Positions 17,905 through 27,809 of a stretch of DNA of 38,901 nt are shown in pieces. A program made the translations under genes and the position numbers. How positions within the stretch are numbered: position 1 is the stretch's first letter; every line of letters starts with the position of its first letter. This DNA is from Arenibacter latericius DSM 15913 (lineage in GTDB: Bacteria > Bacteroidota > Bacteroidia > Flavobacteriales > Flavobacteriaceae): the NCBI RefSeq assembly GCF_000424985.1, contig NZ_AUKX01000047.1, positions 1-38,901 of the forward strand. The letters are read 5' to 3'. Below the pieces are notes generated by a model, which worked only from the letters and a program-made list of their open reading frames with translations, did not search any database and was not told where the DNA came from.

Positions 17905-20900
17905 ATGTTCAAAAAACTAATATTCTTTTTAGTACTAGCTTTAGGGATACAGCCCTTGCTAGCTCAAAATAAAACTTTGACCGGAGTCGTCACTGATGCA
18001 ACGGACGGTTCCCCTTTACCAGGTGTAAATATTCTTGTGCAGGGAAGCACTGTTGGTACACAGACCGATTTTGATGGAAATTATACCATTGAAGCTTCTA
18101 GCGGTGATGTATTAGTGTTTTCATTTATAGGGATGAAATCCCAATCTATTACCGTTGGCGCATCAAACACCATAAATGTTTCCATGGAAGGAGACGCAGA
18201 ACAACTAGGAGAAGTAGTTGTTACTGCATTAGGAATTAAGAGGCAAGCAAAGGCGCTTACCTATTCGCAACAATCCGTACAATCTGACGAGTTAACAAAA
18301 ACTAGGGACCCTAATTTCATGAATAGTATCGCTGGAAAGGCTGCTGGTGTTGAAATAAAAAAGAGCACTTCCGGAGCAGGTGGTTCTACCCAAATAGTAC
18401 TTAGAGGAAATAAATCTTTAAGTGGAGATAGCTCTCCACTGTTTGTAATAGATGGTATTCCTATGGCAAACAATAAGGGTTCACAACCAGGTATGTGGGG
18501 TGGTACTGATGGCGGAGATGGCCTATCAGCAATTAATCCAGATGATATCGCTAGTATCAGCATCCTTAAAGGATCTAACGCAGCTGTACTTTATGGGAGC
18601 CAAGGAGCAAACGGAGTAGTTCTGATAACCACGAAACAAGGTGTTTCTGGAAAAACTACGGTGACATTTAATTCTGGTTATACTTTTGAGCATTTTCTAG
18701 AACTTCCAGACCTTCAATTTAAATATGGAGCTATTGGAAGTGCAAAGGAAAGTTGGTCTACAACACCTGGAGATTATCAGGATAATTATGTAGAAGAGTT
18801 TTTTCAAACAGGACATAATTTCAACAATACCCTAACTGTTAGTGGTGGCAACGATAAGACTACAGCCTACTTCTCTTATGGGAACACTACAGCTTCTGGT
18901 ATTACTCCAGAAAATAAATATCAAAAGAACAACTTTACCTTTAAGCAGTCTACAAAAATGTTTAACGATAAGGTTACGATAACTTCCAATGTCATTATGG
19001 CCATAGAGGAAACTAAGAACAGATTACCTTCTGGATATTACTTAAATCCACTTACAGGGTTATATATGTTTCCTAGAAATCGTAATTTTTATGATTTTAA
19101 GAATAACTATCAAGTATTTAATGAAGATAGAAATTTATATGCACAAAACTGGTTTGTTAGCGATCATCATCAGTCAAACCCATATTGGATTATTAATAAG
19201 CAACCTAGAACGGACAATAGTAAAAGAATAATAGGTAGTTTAAATATTGCTTATGATATTACGGAAGAACTTGCATTCCAAGTTAGAGGAAACTATGATT
19301 ACGCTGTTAAAGAATATGAACAGCAACATGCAGCAACATCCAATAGTACTAACGTTCACCCTAAAGGTGCTTGGGACTACAGAAAATATGATGATAAGTT
19401 AGCCTATACAGATGCTATCCTTAGTTATAACACAGATTTATCTGAAGCTATAAGCTTTAATGGAGTACTAGGTGGAAGTTATCAGAAAACAATTTATGGA
19501 GACGGAGTAAGTGTAAATACGGGCACCGATGGTTTATTATATCCCAATCAATACCTATTTCAAAACCTACCTAACAATGTTCAAGTTCAGTCCACCTATG
19601 GTGGTTCGGTTATTAAACAAGGAGTATTTGCCAACGTTCAGTTAGGATATAAAGAAATGCTGTTTTTAGATCTTGCAGGAAGAAACGATTGGGCCTCCAC
19701 TTTAGCACTTACAGGAAATGACTCTTATTTTTATCCATCCGTTGGAGTTACTGCAATAGTAAGTGATATGTTTACTCTTCCAGAGAGTATAAGTTTTGGG
19801 AAGTTAAGAGCATCTTACACCCAAGTAGGTAACGAAGTGCCATTTAATAGAATAAATCCTCAAAATTCTATTTCTGTAAATGGAGGTGTTAATAGAAATA
19901 CGGTAAAACCATTTTTTGATGCAAAACCTGAAATCATAACTAGTTGGGAGTTTGGTACAGATTGGCGATTTTTTCAAAACCGCTTAGCTTTTGATTTTAC
20001 GTATTACAATATTATTAGTAATGATCAGTTTATCGAGATCCCCTTGTTACAATCCGAATCTGAAGGTGGATTTACCACAAAATTCATCAACGCTGGAGAA
20101 GTTACTAACAAAGGGGTAGAAATTACCTTAAGCGCAACTCCTGTAAGGACAGATAATGTAGAATGGGTTACGGCATTTAATTTCACGAAAAATGTTAATG
20201 AAATTGTGGACTTAGGCCCAGATGAGGATAAGGAAATTAATCTAGGTTCCTCTGAGGGATATACTTCAAAATTGAAAAAGGGCGGTTCTTTCAACGATAT
20301 TTATGTTCGAAAATTCGTTAGAGACGAACAAGGACGTATTGTTTTTGACGCAGGTAAACCTACTAGAACTCCTTTGGCCGAATACGTTGGAAACTTAGAT
20401 CCAGAATGGTCATTAGGTTGGAATAACAACTTAAGCTACAAAAGGTTCAATTTAGGAGTGCAAATAAACGGCAAGTTCGGAGGCAAAGTATTTAGCCAAA
20501 CAGAGTCGATGTTAGATGGCGCTGGGGTATCACAAAGATCTGCGGATGCACGTGATGCAGGTGGTGTTACTGTAAACGGGGTGGACAAAACCTCAGGAAA
20601 TGCTATTACTACCGTTGGGGCGGAAACTTGGTATAGAGCCATCGGGGATCGTAATGGGGTTGGTGAGGCTTATGTATATGACCGTACCAATATTCGATTG
20701 AGTCAGCTTTCTTTAGGTTATAATATAGATGTTGATAAACTGGGACTCCCCATAAAATCAGCCACTTTATCATTTATTGGAAACAACCTATTCTTTATCA
20801 GCAAGGAAGCTCCTTTTGATCCAGAATTAGCAATGAGCACATCTCGAAATTCACAGGGGTTGGATAACTTCAACCTACCCTCAACAGGAACCTATGGTTT

Positions 20901-20922
20901 TAATCTTAAAGTAACATTTTAA
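17905..20922 (+). CDS. SusC/RagA-family TonB-linked outer-membrane transporter
   Basis: Protein of 1005 residues. Signal peptide 1-20 (LLA|QN), a carboxypeptidase-regulatory-like beta-sandwich (about 24-95, with the motif TDFDGNYTI), a TonB-box-like segment LGEVVVTALG (101-110), the plug domain (about 115-230, with QIVLRGNKSL and PLFVIDGIP) and a 22-strand barrel ending in FNLKVTF, whose terminal Phe is typical of outer-membrane proteins. It should import an oligomeric nutrient, driven by TonB, with the SusD-like lipoprotein as lid. The susD gene follows 10 bases later. Ligand class cannot be told from sequence, and no carbohydrate-cleaving enzyme lies nearby. Confidence 0.95.
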   Translation: MFKKLIFFLVLALGIQPLLAQNKTLTGVVTDATDGSPLPGVNILVQGSTVGTQTDFDGNYTIEASSGDVLVFSFIGMKSQSITVGASNTINVSMEGDAEQLGEVVVTALGIKRQAKALTYSQQSVQSDELTKTRDPNFMNSIAGKAAGVEIKKSTSGAGGSTQIVLRGNKSLSGDSSPLFVIDGIPMANNKGSQPGMWGGTDGGDGLSAINPDDIASISILKGSNAAVLYGSQGANGVVLITTKQGVSGKTTVTFNSGYTFEHFLELPDLQFKYGAIGSAKESWSTTPGDYQDNYVEEFFQTGHNFNNTLTVSGGNDKTTAYFSYGNTTASGITPENKYQKNNFTFKQSTKMFNDKVTITSNVIMAIEETKNRLPSGYYLNPLTGLYMFPRNRNFYDFKNNYQVFNEDRNLYAQNWFVSDHHQSNPYWIINKQPRTDNSKRIIGSLNIAYDITEELAFQVRGNYDYAVKEYEQQHAATSNSTNVHPKGAWDYRKYDDKLAYTDAILSYNTDLSEAISFNGVLGGSYQKTIYGDGVSVNTGTDGLLYPNQYLFQNLPNNVQVQSTYGGSVIKQGVFANVQLGYKEMLFLDLAGRNDWASTLALTGNDSYFYPSVGVTAIVSDMFTLPESISFGKLRASYTQVGNEVPFNRINPQNSISVNGGVNRNTVKPFFDAKPEIITSWEFGTDWRFFQNRLAFDFTYYNIISNDQFIEIPLLQSESEGGFTTKFINAGEVTNKGVEITLSATPVRTDNVEWVTAFNFTKNVNEIVDLGPDEDKEINLGSSEGYTSKLKKGGSFNDIYVRKFVRDEQGRIVFDAGKPTRTPLAEYVGNLDPEWSLGWNNNLSYKRFNLGVQINGKFGGKVFSQTESMLDGAGVSQRSADARDAGGVTVNGVDKTSGNAITTVGAETWYRAIGDRNGVGEAYVYDRTNIRLSQLSLGYNIDVDKLGLPIKSATLSFIGNNLFFISKEAPFDPELAMSTSRNSQGLDNFNLPSTGTYGFNLKVTF

Positions 20923-20932
20923 TTTATAACAA

Positions 20933-22519
20933 ATGAAAAAGTTAATATATCTAATTACAATGGTATTTGCCTTTAGTGCATGTACCAAGGATTTTGAAGA
21001 AACCAACACCAATCCGTATCAACTTTCGGGTGAATCTTTACAGGAAGATTTTAATCATGTTGGGGCCTTTTATCCTTCCATGTTAAGTCAGATTTTTGGT
21101 AATCAAATAGACCACAACCTAACAAATGTTACTTTTTCCCAGCATTTGGCTACCCCTACCCCGTTTGTGGGCGGTGTAAACAACACTACATTCTATATTC
21201 GTTGGAACGGGTATTGGGCTAGGGAATACGACAATGTAATGGCTCCAGCAGACCAAGTTATAGAAATTGCAAAGGAGGGTGGTTATACGGTTTTTGTAGA
21301 ATGGGCTAATTTGATAAAAATTATCTCTATGTCTAGAGTTACTACTTATTATGGACCAATAATTTATACCAATTATGGATCAACTGAAAACGCCTTGTAC
21401 GATGATGAAGAAACGCTCTACACTGCTTTTTTCGCAGATTTAGATAGAATTATCGCAGAGTTCAAAGCAAATACCGATTATGCTGGATTAAAGAATTTTG
21501 ATGCCAGTTATGATGGTGATGTTAGCAAATGGGCAAGATATGCCAACTCCTTACGATTACAATTGGCAATGCGTATTTCTAAGGTAGCCCCCGCAATGGC
21601 AAAAGCAGAAGGAGAAAAAGCCTTGGCAGACTCTGCAGGATTGATTGAAAGCAATGATGATAACTTTAATATTTCACTTTACGGTGCAAAATTTCATCCG
21701 GCACAAATTGCATTTGAATGGGGTGATACCCGGATGAGCGCTACTATGGAGTCTATCCTAATTGGTTATAAGGATGCAAGAATTGAAAAGTTCTTTTCAC
21801 CAGTTGAAGACATGTCATTGGTTAGCGATCATCCAGATTGGCCATATAAAGGAATTCGAAACGGCGCTGAAATAGTAGCTAAGGATGACCGTCTAGGCTT
21901 TTCTACACTTAATCCAGATTTTAATGAGCCTGCTAAAGTTACCAAACGTAAAGTTATGAGTGCAGATGAAGTTCACTTTCTAAAAGCAGAAGCTGCCTTG
22001 CGCGAATGGGCAGGGTCTGGTGGTGCAGCTATGGCTAAAACTCATTACGAAGCTGGAGTTAGAGCCTCCTTTGCCTTATGGGGTGCCGGTGGTGTAGAAG
22101 ACTATTTGGCAGATAATACAAGCTTGCCTATAGATTATAATGACCCAGTGGCTCCGGGTACGGTGAACGATTTTACCAACCAAATCACCAATACCGTTGC
22201 TTGGGATGAATCAGCAAGTAATGAAGTAAAATTGGAAAAAATTATTACACAAAAATGGATTGCCGCCTATACCAATGAAATGGAAGCATGGGTAGATTAT
22301 AGAAGAACAGGCTATCCTAAACTTCCTCCAGTTTACCAAAACAGTAGTAATTCCGACTGGGGGGTAGTACCTGAAGGTGAATCAATTAAAAGAATGCCTT
22401 TTGTGCAAACCGAGAGAGAAGGAAATGCCGCTGGTGTTGCCGATGCTACTCAGAAACTTGGTGGACCTGATGAAATAAATACTAGACTGTGGTGGGATAC
22501 AGGTGCACCTAATTTTTAA
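20933..22519 (+). CDS. SusD/RagB-family outer-membrane lipoprotein
   Basis: Protein of 528 residues with a lipoprotein signal peptide ending in the lipobox FSAC, lipidated at Cys17. The body matches the SusD-like group with N-terminal TNPYQL and a helical TPR-like scaffold; the C-terminal segment KIITQKWIAAYTNEMEAWVDYRRTGYPKL is characteristic of SusD-like_2/RagB proteins. It should sit on the cell surface as the substrate-binding lid of the SusC transporter encoded just upstream. The transcript probably ends at the strong hairpin at 22541. Confidence 0.93.
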   Translation: MKKLIYLITMVFAFSACTKDFEETNTNPYQLSGESLQEDFNHVGAFYPSMLSQIFGNQIDHNLTNVTFSQHLATPTPFVGGVNNTTFYIRWNGYWAREYDNVMAPADQVIEIAKEGGYTVFVEWANLIKIISMSRVTTYYGPIIYTNYGSTENALYDDEETLYTAFFADLDRIIAEFKANTDYAGLKNFDASYDGDVSKWARYANSLRLQLAMRISKVAPAMAKAEGEKALADSAGLIESNDDNFNISLYGAKFHPAQIAFEWGDTRMSATMESILIGYKDARIEKFFSPVEDMSLVSDHPDWPYKGIRNGAEIVAKDDRLGFSTLNPDFNEPAKVTKRKVMSADEVHFLKAEAALREWAGSGGAAMAKTHYEAGVRASFALWGAGGVEDYLADNTSLPIDYNDPVAPGTVNDFTNQITNTVAWDESASNEVKLEKIITQKWIAAYTNEMEAWVDYRRTGYPKLPPVYQNSSNSDWGVVPEGESIKRMPFVQTEREGNAAGVADATQKLGGPDEINTRLWWDTGAPNF

Positions 22520-22540
22520 TAATATTATTATCTAATTTTA

Positions 22541-22574
22541 AAAGACCTGTGGATTAAAACCTACAGGTCTTTTT
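22541..22574 (+). terminator. Rho-independent terminator after susD
   Basis: Ten-bp stem AAAGACCTGT (22541-22550) / ACAGGTCTTT (22563-22572) with a 12-base loop, running into TTTTT. It closes the susCD transcript about 20 bases after the susD stop. Confidence 0.85.
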
Positions 22575-22773
22575 CATAATAATAACTCTACAAACAGTAT
22601 TTTTATTACGGAGAAACTGAAGGTTGTAGGTTTAAACCACTTCAAATTATAATACTCACTTAATGTATTGCATTTATAATTTAACCTACAGTTTTAGTTA
22701 TATTCCTAAGTTTAAGATACCTTTTTTATAAAAGTTTCTATCAATCAATAAACTTTCCATTTAACCAACTCGC

Positions 22774-25700
22774 ATGAAAAATTTAATATTTAGAATCAGC
22801 TTACTTTCTTTTATGGCGTTAATTATATCCTGCCAACAAGTTGATGAAAGTAAAATGTTCTCTTTATTATCTAGTAGTAAAACAGGAATTACATTTAAGC
22901 CTATTCTAAAAGAAACCGAAGAATTTAATATTCTAACCTATGGGTATATCTACAATGGTGGTGGCGTAGCTATAGGGGATCTTAACAATGATGGCCTTCA
23001 GGACATTTACTTCACTGGGAGTATGGTAGGAAGCAGGCTTTATATTAATAAAGGGGATTGGGAATTTGAAGAAATTGCAGAAAAAGCAGGAGTGTTCGCA
23101 GAAGGTCTTTGGAATACTGGGGTTACTATGGTAGACATTAATGGGGATGGTTTTATGGATATCTATGTTTGTAGGTCTGCCGCCAAAGATGCTCATAAAC
23201 GTAAGAATCTATTATTTATCAATAATGGTGATTTAACATTTACAGAAAAGGCATCATCCTACGGAATAGACGATTCGGGTTATTCCACCCAAGGGGCCTT
23301 TTTTGATTATGATCGAGACGGAGATTTGGATCTCTATGTGGTAAACCATTCAGTACAGGAATATGCTAGTTTTAGTAAGCTCTCTAATACACTTAAACAG
23401 AAGAGAAACCCAGATTACGAAGATCGATTATATAGAAATGATAATGGAAAGTTTGTTGATGTAAGCGAAAAAGCAGGTTTAACCTCTAACGTTTTGGGTT
23501 TTGGATTAGGAATTGCTATCTCAGATATAAATAATGATGATTGGCCAGACATTTATATATCTAATGATTTTAATGAACAAGATTACTTGTACATCAACAA
23601 TCAGGACGGCACATTTACAGAAAGTTTAGAAAAATATATGGGGCATACCTCCCATTTTTCCATGGGATCGGACGTTGCTGATATTAATAATGATGGTTAT
23701 ACTGATATCATGACCCTAGATATGCTACCAGAAGGTAACCATCGATTAAAAATGGTTTCTGGCCCCGACAATTATGATAAAAATAGCTTTTTAATAAATT
23801 CCGGATTTTACCATCAAAGTATGCGCAACATGCTACATCTAAATAATAAAGGAAAATCATTCTCCGAAATAGGACAATTTGCCGGAGTTTCTAATACCGA
23901 TTGGAGTTGGGCTGCCCTTTTTGCAGACCTAGACAATGATGGGTATAAGGATTTATATATCACCAATGGGGTGAAACGAGATTATACCAATATGGATTTT
24001 TTAAATTATGCTGTTCAGAAAAAAATTGATGAAAACAAGACTGGGGTAGAGATGGCTATCACGGATTTATTGGAAAATATGCCAGCTACCTTAGAAGAAA
24101 ATTATTCTTATAAAAACAACGGTAATCTTACTTTTTCAAAAGTAAATGAGAATTGGGGGTTAAACAGAAAATCATTATCTAACGGCGCAGCCTATGCAGA
24201 TTTGGACAATGATGGCGATTTAGATCTAGTAGTAAATAATATTGACGAACACCCCTTTATTTACCGGAACAACAGTAATATCCATACCAACAACACCACG
24301 GTAAAAATCAAATTAAATGGAGAAGGTATGAACACCTTCGGTATTGGCTCCAAAGTTATCGTAAAGACCGAGACCTTGGAGATGATGCAGGAAATGATGC
24401 CTACAAGAGGTTTTCAATCATCGATAGATTACAATTTAATATTTGGACTTGGAGAAGCTAACACCATTAAGGAAATAATCGTGAAATGGCCCGATGGGAA
24501 AACTGAAATTCTCAACAATATCACACCGGGTAAAACATTAACCTTATTCCAAAAGAACGCGAACAATTATAATACCAATATTCAACATAATTTGGATCCT
24601 CTGTTTACTGCAGTTACTAGCGATAGTCTTTTAAAGCACATCCATAAGGAAAACAATTTTAACGATTTTAAGAGAGAACAACTCTTACCTCATAAACTCT
24701 CCACACAAGGGCCAAAAATTGGAATAGCTGATGTAAATAATGATGGTTTCGAGGATGTATTTATTGGAGGTGCTAAAGGAAGTGCCGGCCAATTATTTTT
24801 ACAGACCAATGCGGGAAGGTTTATACCTGCCAATCAAAAAGTATTTGAGAAGGAAAAAAACTCTGAAGATATTGGAGTGTTATTCTTTGATGCTGACAAT
24901 GATGGTAATATAGACCTTTACGTAGTTAGTGGGGGAAATGAATATGAAAATGATTCCGAAGAACTTCAAGACAAGATATACTTTAATGATGGAAAAGGGA
25001 ATTTTAAAAGAAATAAGCAGGCTTTACCTGAAATGATAACTAGTGGTTCTGTCGCTAAAACTGTGGATATAGATGGGGACGGAGACCTAGATTTATTCGT
25101 TGGAGGTAGGTTAGTACCAGGAAAATATCCTCGCAGTCCTAGAAGTTATATTCTAGAGAATGATGGGAAGGGGGTATTTAAAGATATTACAGCCTCCATA
25201 AACCCAAGCTTGGAGTTCCCTGGCATGGTTACCGATGCTTTATGGACAGATTATAATGGAGACGGCAAATCAGACCTAATTATAGTTGGAGAATGGATGG
25301 CTATAAGAATTTTTGAGAGTCAAAATGGGAAGCTAATTGAAACAACAGAAATAAATGGTCTTAAAGATTCCAATGGTTGGTGGAACGCTATAATTGAAGG
25401 GGATTTTGACAATGACGGAGATTTAGATTATGTAGTAGGTAATTTCGGGCTTAATTCGCAGCTAAAAGCATCCATTGATGAACCCGTCACCCTATATGCT
25501 AAAGATTTTGATAACAATGGGTCAATAGATCCAATTTTGTGCTCCTTTGTAGACGGGGAGAACTATCCTGTATTTTCAAAAGACGATCTTGTTGGTCAAT
25601 TAAATATGTTAAAGACAAAGTATGTGAACTATTCCGATTATGCTTCCGCTAAGATTACTGATATTTTCACCAGGGAAGAGTTGGAAGAAGCAGACCTTTA

Positions 25701-26094
25701 TAAAGCGAATAATTTTGCTAGCAGTTATATGGAGAATCTAGGGGATGGAAATTTTAAATTATCTCCACTTCCTGCAAGCATCCAGTTTGCGCCAATACAT
25801 GGAATATTGGCAGAAGATTTTAATGCAGATGGTGATTTAGATTTAATTTTAGCTGGTAATTTTTTTGGAACACGTGTAAAATATGGAAGATATGATGCTA
25901 ACAAGGGAAATGTCCTCGTTGGTGACGGAAGAGGTAACTTTAAACCTCTAAATGTATTAGAGACTGGAATTAATATGAGCGGTGAAGTAAGAAGCATTTC
26001 GAAAATCACACTTATTGACGGAAGTGAAATCCTATTATTCTCTAGAAACAATGATTCAACAAAACTTTATAAAATACAATCAAGTTTACCTTAA
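22774..26094 (+). CDS. VCBS/FG-GAP repeat lipoprotein with ASPIC/UnbV domain (CRTAC1-like)
   Basis: Protein of 1106 residues. The signal peptide ends in IISC, giving lipidation at Cys20. I count fourteen calcium-loop repeats of the D-x-[ND]-x-DG-x-x-D type, for example GDLNNDGLQD, VDINGDGFMD, FDYDRDGDLD and EDFNADGDLD. Seven lie before and seven after an ASPIC/UnbV-like domain (about 510-590, with FGIGSKVIVK and IKEIIVKWPDGKTEIL). Two seven-bladed propellers joined by ASPIC is the likely architecture. Proteins of this kind commonly follow susCD in marine flavobacteria and may bind or present the substrate at the surface; no enzyme activity is established. It has its own start after the susCD terminator. 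Confidence 0.9.
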   Translation: MKNLIFRISLLSFMALIISCQQVDESKMFSLLSSSKTGITFKPILKETEEFNILTYGYIYNGGGVAIGDLNNDGLQDIYFTGSMVGSRLYINKGDWEFEEIAEKAGVFAEGLWNTGVTMVDINGDGFMDIYVCRSAAKDAHKRKNLLFINNGDLTFTEKASSYGIDDSGYSTQGAFFDYDRDGDLDLYVVNHSVQEYASFSKLSNTLKQKRNPDYEDRLYRNDNGKFVDVSEKAGLTSNVLGFGLGIAISDINNDDWPDIYISNDFNEQDYLYINNQDGTFTESLEKYMGHTSHFSMGSDVADINNDGYTDIMTLDMLPEGNHRLKMVSGPDNYDKNSFLINSGFYHQSMRNMLHLNNKGKSFSEIGQFAGVSNTDWSWAALFADLDNDGYKDLYITNGVKRDYTNMDFLNYAVQKKIDENKTGVEMAITDLLENMPATLEENYSYKNNGNLTFSKVNENWGLNRKSLSNGAAYADLDNDGDLDLVVNNIDEHPFIYRNNSNIHTNNTTVKIKLNGEGMNTFGIGSKVIVKTETLEMMQEMMPTRGFQSSIDYNLIFGLGEANTIKEIIVKWPDGKTEILNNITPGKTLTLFQKNANNYNTNIQHNLDPLFTAVTSDSLLKHIHKENNFNDFKREQLLPHKLSTQGPKIGIADVNNDGFEDVFIGGAKGSAGQLFLQTNAGRFIPANQKVFEKEKNSEDIGVLFFDADNDGNIDLYVVSGGNEYENDSEELQDKIYFNDGKGNFKRNKQALPEMITSGSVAKTVDIDGDGDLDLFVGGRLVPGKYPRSPRSYILENDGKGVFKDITASINPSLEFPGMVTDALWTDYNGDGKSDLIIVGEWMAIRIFESQNGKLIETTEINGLKDSNGWWNAIIEGDFDNDGDLDYVVGNFGLNSQLKASIDEPVTLYAKDFDNNGSIDPILCSFVDGENYPVFSKDDLVGQLNMLKTKYVNYSDYASAKITDIFTREELEEADLYKANNFASSYMENLGDGNFKLSPLPASIQFAPIHGILAEDFNADGDLDLILAGNFFGTRVKYGRYDANKGNVLVGDGRGNFKPLNVLETGINMSGEVRSISKITLIDGSEILLFSRNNDSTKLYKIQSSLP

Positions 26095-26153
26095 TCTTAT
26101 GGGAACAAAATTACATCACTTAACTCATCCCCTTCCTTAATTACAGATAAATT

Positions 26154-26179
26154 AAAAGCCCGCTTTGTTGCGGGCTTTT
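26154..26179. terminator. Bidirectional terminator
   Basis: AAAAGCCCGC (26154-26163) pairs with GCGGGCTTTT (26170-26179) around a 6-base loop, with A and T runs on the two sides. It sits between the convergent ends of the VCBS gene (+) and the DUF2911 gene (minus) and can serve both. Confidence 0.9.
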
Positions 26180-26202
26180 ATAAGTTAAATAATTGGAGGA
26201 TT

Positions 26203-27048
26203 TTATTTTGCTCCCCATTCCTTAAGGGAATCTTTATTCATTTTAACATAATCGGCATTCCCAGCCGCTTCTGCACCTGCCAAAGATTTCTTTGCAGCTT
26301 CAATCGCTTGTTTTTTATCACCAGCTTTAGCGTAGATAAGAGATTGTTGCCTTAGTTGCCAAAATGCAGGCTTTTCAGTCATAGACATTGCCTTCTCCAT
26401 CCATTCCTTGGCTTTATTTATGTCCTTGCCAGCATCTAAGTAATATACTGCTGCAGCATAGTAATCCCCAGCTCCAGGACCATTCATTACCTTATCAATA
26501 TTTTTCATCACAGCTTTATCAGTAGGCACTTCAAACTTAACCCCTACATAGGTGTTTTCCCAAAGAATTCCTATTGTGGCCGAATCGTTAGTAAGATCAT
26601 CAAAACTAAATGTGAAAGTCTCTATAGGCATAGACATTTTATGTACTTGAGCCTTTACTTTAGCAGCTACCTTACTTTCATCCAAGGTTGCAGGTGCACC
26701 GTTACCATCAGCTTCCGTATAAAAGATAACATCCCAGTTAGCAACTCCTGGTTTCGTTAAAATAGCATAAGAACCAGCTTTAAGCTCTTGGTTTCCGACC
26801 ATTACATTATTACTAAAACTTATTTTAGTCCTTGCATTTGCTCCTGTTCTCCATAATTTATCATAAGGTACCAAATCGCCAAAAATGGTTCTACCTCGCA
26901 TAGAAGGTCTAGAATAATCCAAGGAAACATCGGTAAGTCCAACTTTTTGTATTAAAGTAGCAGAAGGGCTAGGATGTGGTGTCTCTATCTGTGCCTGTAC
27001 ACTAATAGTAATAGCAAATATCGCTGCTAAAAATATATTATTTCTCAT
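26203..27048 (-). CDS. DUF2911 domain secreted protein
   Basis: Protein of 281 residues with a cleavable signal peptide (about 1-19, ending VQAQ). The N-terminal half is the DUF2911 domain (about 25-180), with the conserved YSRPSMRGRTIFG and LVPYDKLWRTGANA; the C-terminal part is helical and TPR-like (WLEKA-type repeats, about 195-280). It is a common periplasmic or surface protein of Bacteroidetes whose biochemical role is not known to me. Divergent from the SRPBCC operon across 210 bases; its transcript likely ends at the shared hairpin downstream. Confidence 0.88.
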   Translation of the reverse strand: MRNNIFLAAIFAITISVQAQIETPHPSPSATLIQKVGLTDVSLDYSRPSMRGRTIFGDLVPYDKLWRTGANARTKISFSNNVMVGNQELKAGSYAILTKPGVANWDVIFYTEADGNGAPATLDESKVAAKVKAQVHKMSMPIETFTFSFDDLTNDSATIGILWENTYVGVKFEVPTDKAVMKNIDKVMNGPGAGDYYAAAVYYLDAGKDINKAKEWMEKAMSMTEKPAFWQLRQQSLIYAKAGDKKQAIEAAKKSLAGAEAAGNADYVKMNKDSLKEWGAK

Positions 27049-27258
27049 CGTGAAAATTGTTTATTGAATTTATGCTAATTTAACCCTTTTAAGCCACAAT
27101 TCACAGTACAATCCTCCATATATAATAATGTTGGTATTCTAGCTTTACATAAAAAGCAGATTGACATTTCTCCATCAATATCTTTAATATTTTTTTCTGT
27201 TTAATGTTATTTTTAATTAGTTAAACATTATTGTTTTATCTTTACAAAAATAAATTCA

Positions 27259-27756
27259 ATGAGGCTATACCAATTACACTCTAGACAAACCCTCCCTATT
27301 ACTAAAGAAAGAGCATGGAAATTTTTAATTGATCCTAATAACCTTAAAGTTATAACTCCCAATGCAATGGGGTTTAATATCTTATCGGGAGGCGATGTAC
27401 CCATGTTCCCTGGTCAGATTATTCAGTATACAGTTTCGCCATTTCCAGGATATACAACTAAGTGGGTAACCGAAATTACCCATATAAGAGAGGGTGAGTA
27501 TTTTGTAGATGAACAACGTTTTGGACCTTATTCCCTTTGGCATCACAAACATTTTATAACCGAGGTGACTGGAGGTGTAGAAATGGAGGACATTATAGAT
27601 TACAAGCTCCCATTTGGCTTTTTAGGTCAAATTGTCCATCCAATATTAGTAAAGAGGCAATTACAAAAGATATTCGATTATAGAAGAGAAAAACTAAACA
27701 CCCTATTTGGAGAATGTCAGAACAATACGCCCTTTTTGGAGTTCAAATCTTTTTAA
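27259..27756 (+). CDS. SRPBCC (START-like) family protein
   Basis: Protein of 165 residues forming a START/polyketide-cyclase-like fold: opening strand LHSRQTLPITKERAWKFLIDPNNL, central FPGQIIQYTVSPFPGYTTKWVTEI and a C-terminal helix ending in FDYRREKLNTLFG. Such proteins bind hydrophobic ligands and some are annotated as cell-division-inhibitor-like (SulA-related naming has no support here). It is followed after 53 bases by an SDR and then a photolyase, all in the same direction, so it is probably part of that operon. Its ligand is unknown. Confidence 0.8.
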   Translation: MRLYQLHSRQTLPITKERAWKFLIDPNNLKVITPNAMGFNILSGGDVPMFPGQIIQYTVSPFPGYTTKWVTEITHIREGEYFVDEQRFGPYSLWHHKHFITEVTGGVEMEDIIDYKLPFGFLGQIVHPILVKRQLQKIFDYRREKLNTLFGECQNNTPFLEFKSF

Positions 27757-27809
27757 ACTTTTGAGTTTGCGAAATACCGATTACAGTTTAACATCTAAAA
27801 ACAGATAAA

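Noticed and set aside
20025-20294. Minus-strand frame inside susC
   Set aside because: Shadow of the strong susC coding frame.
27237-27244. TATCTTTA as a -7 box for the SRPBCC gene
   Set aside because: Only 14 bases from the ATG and with no -33 partner.
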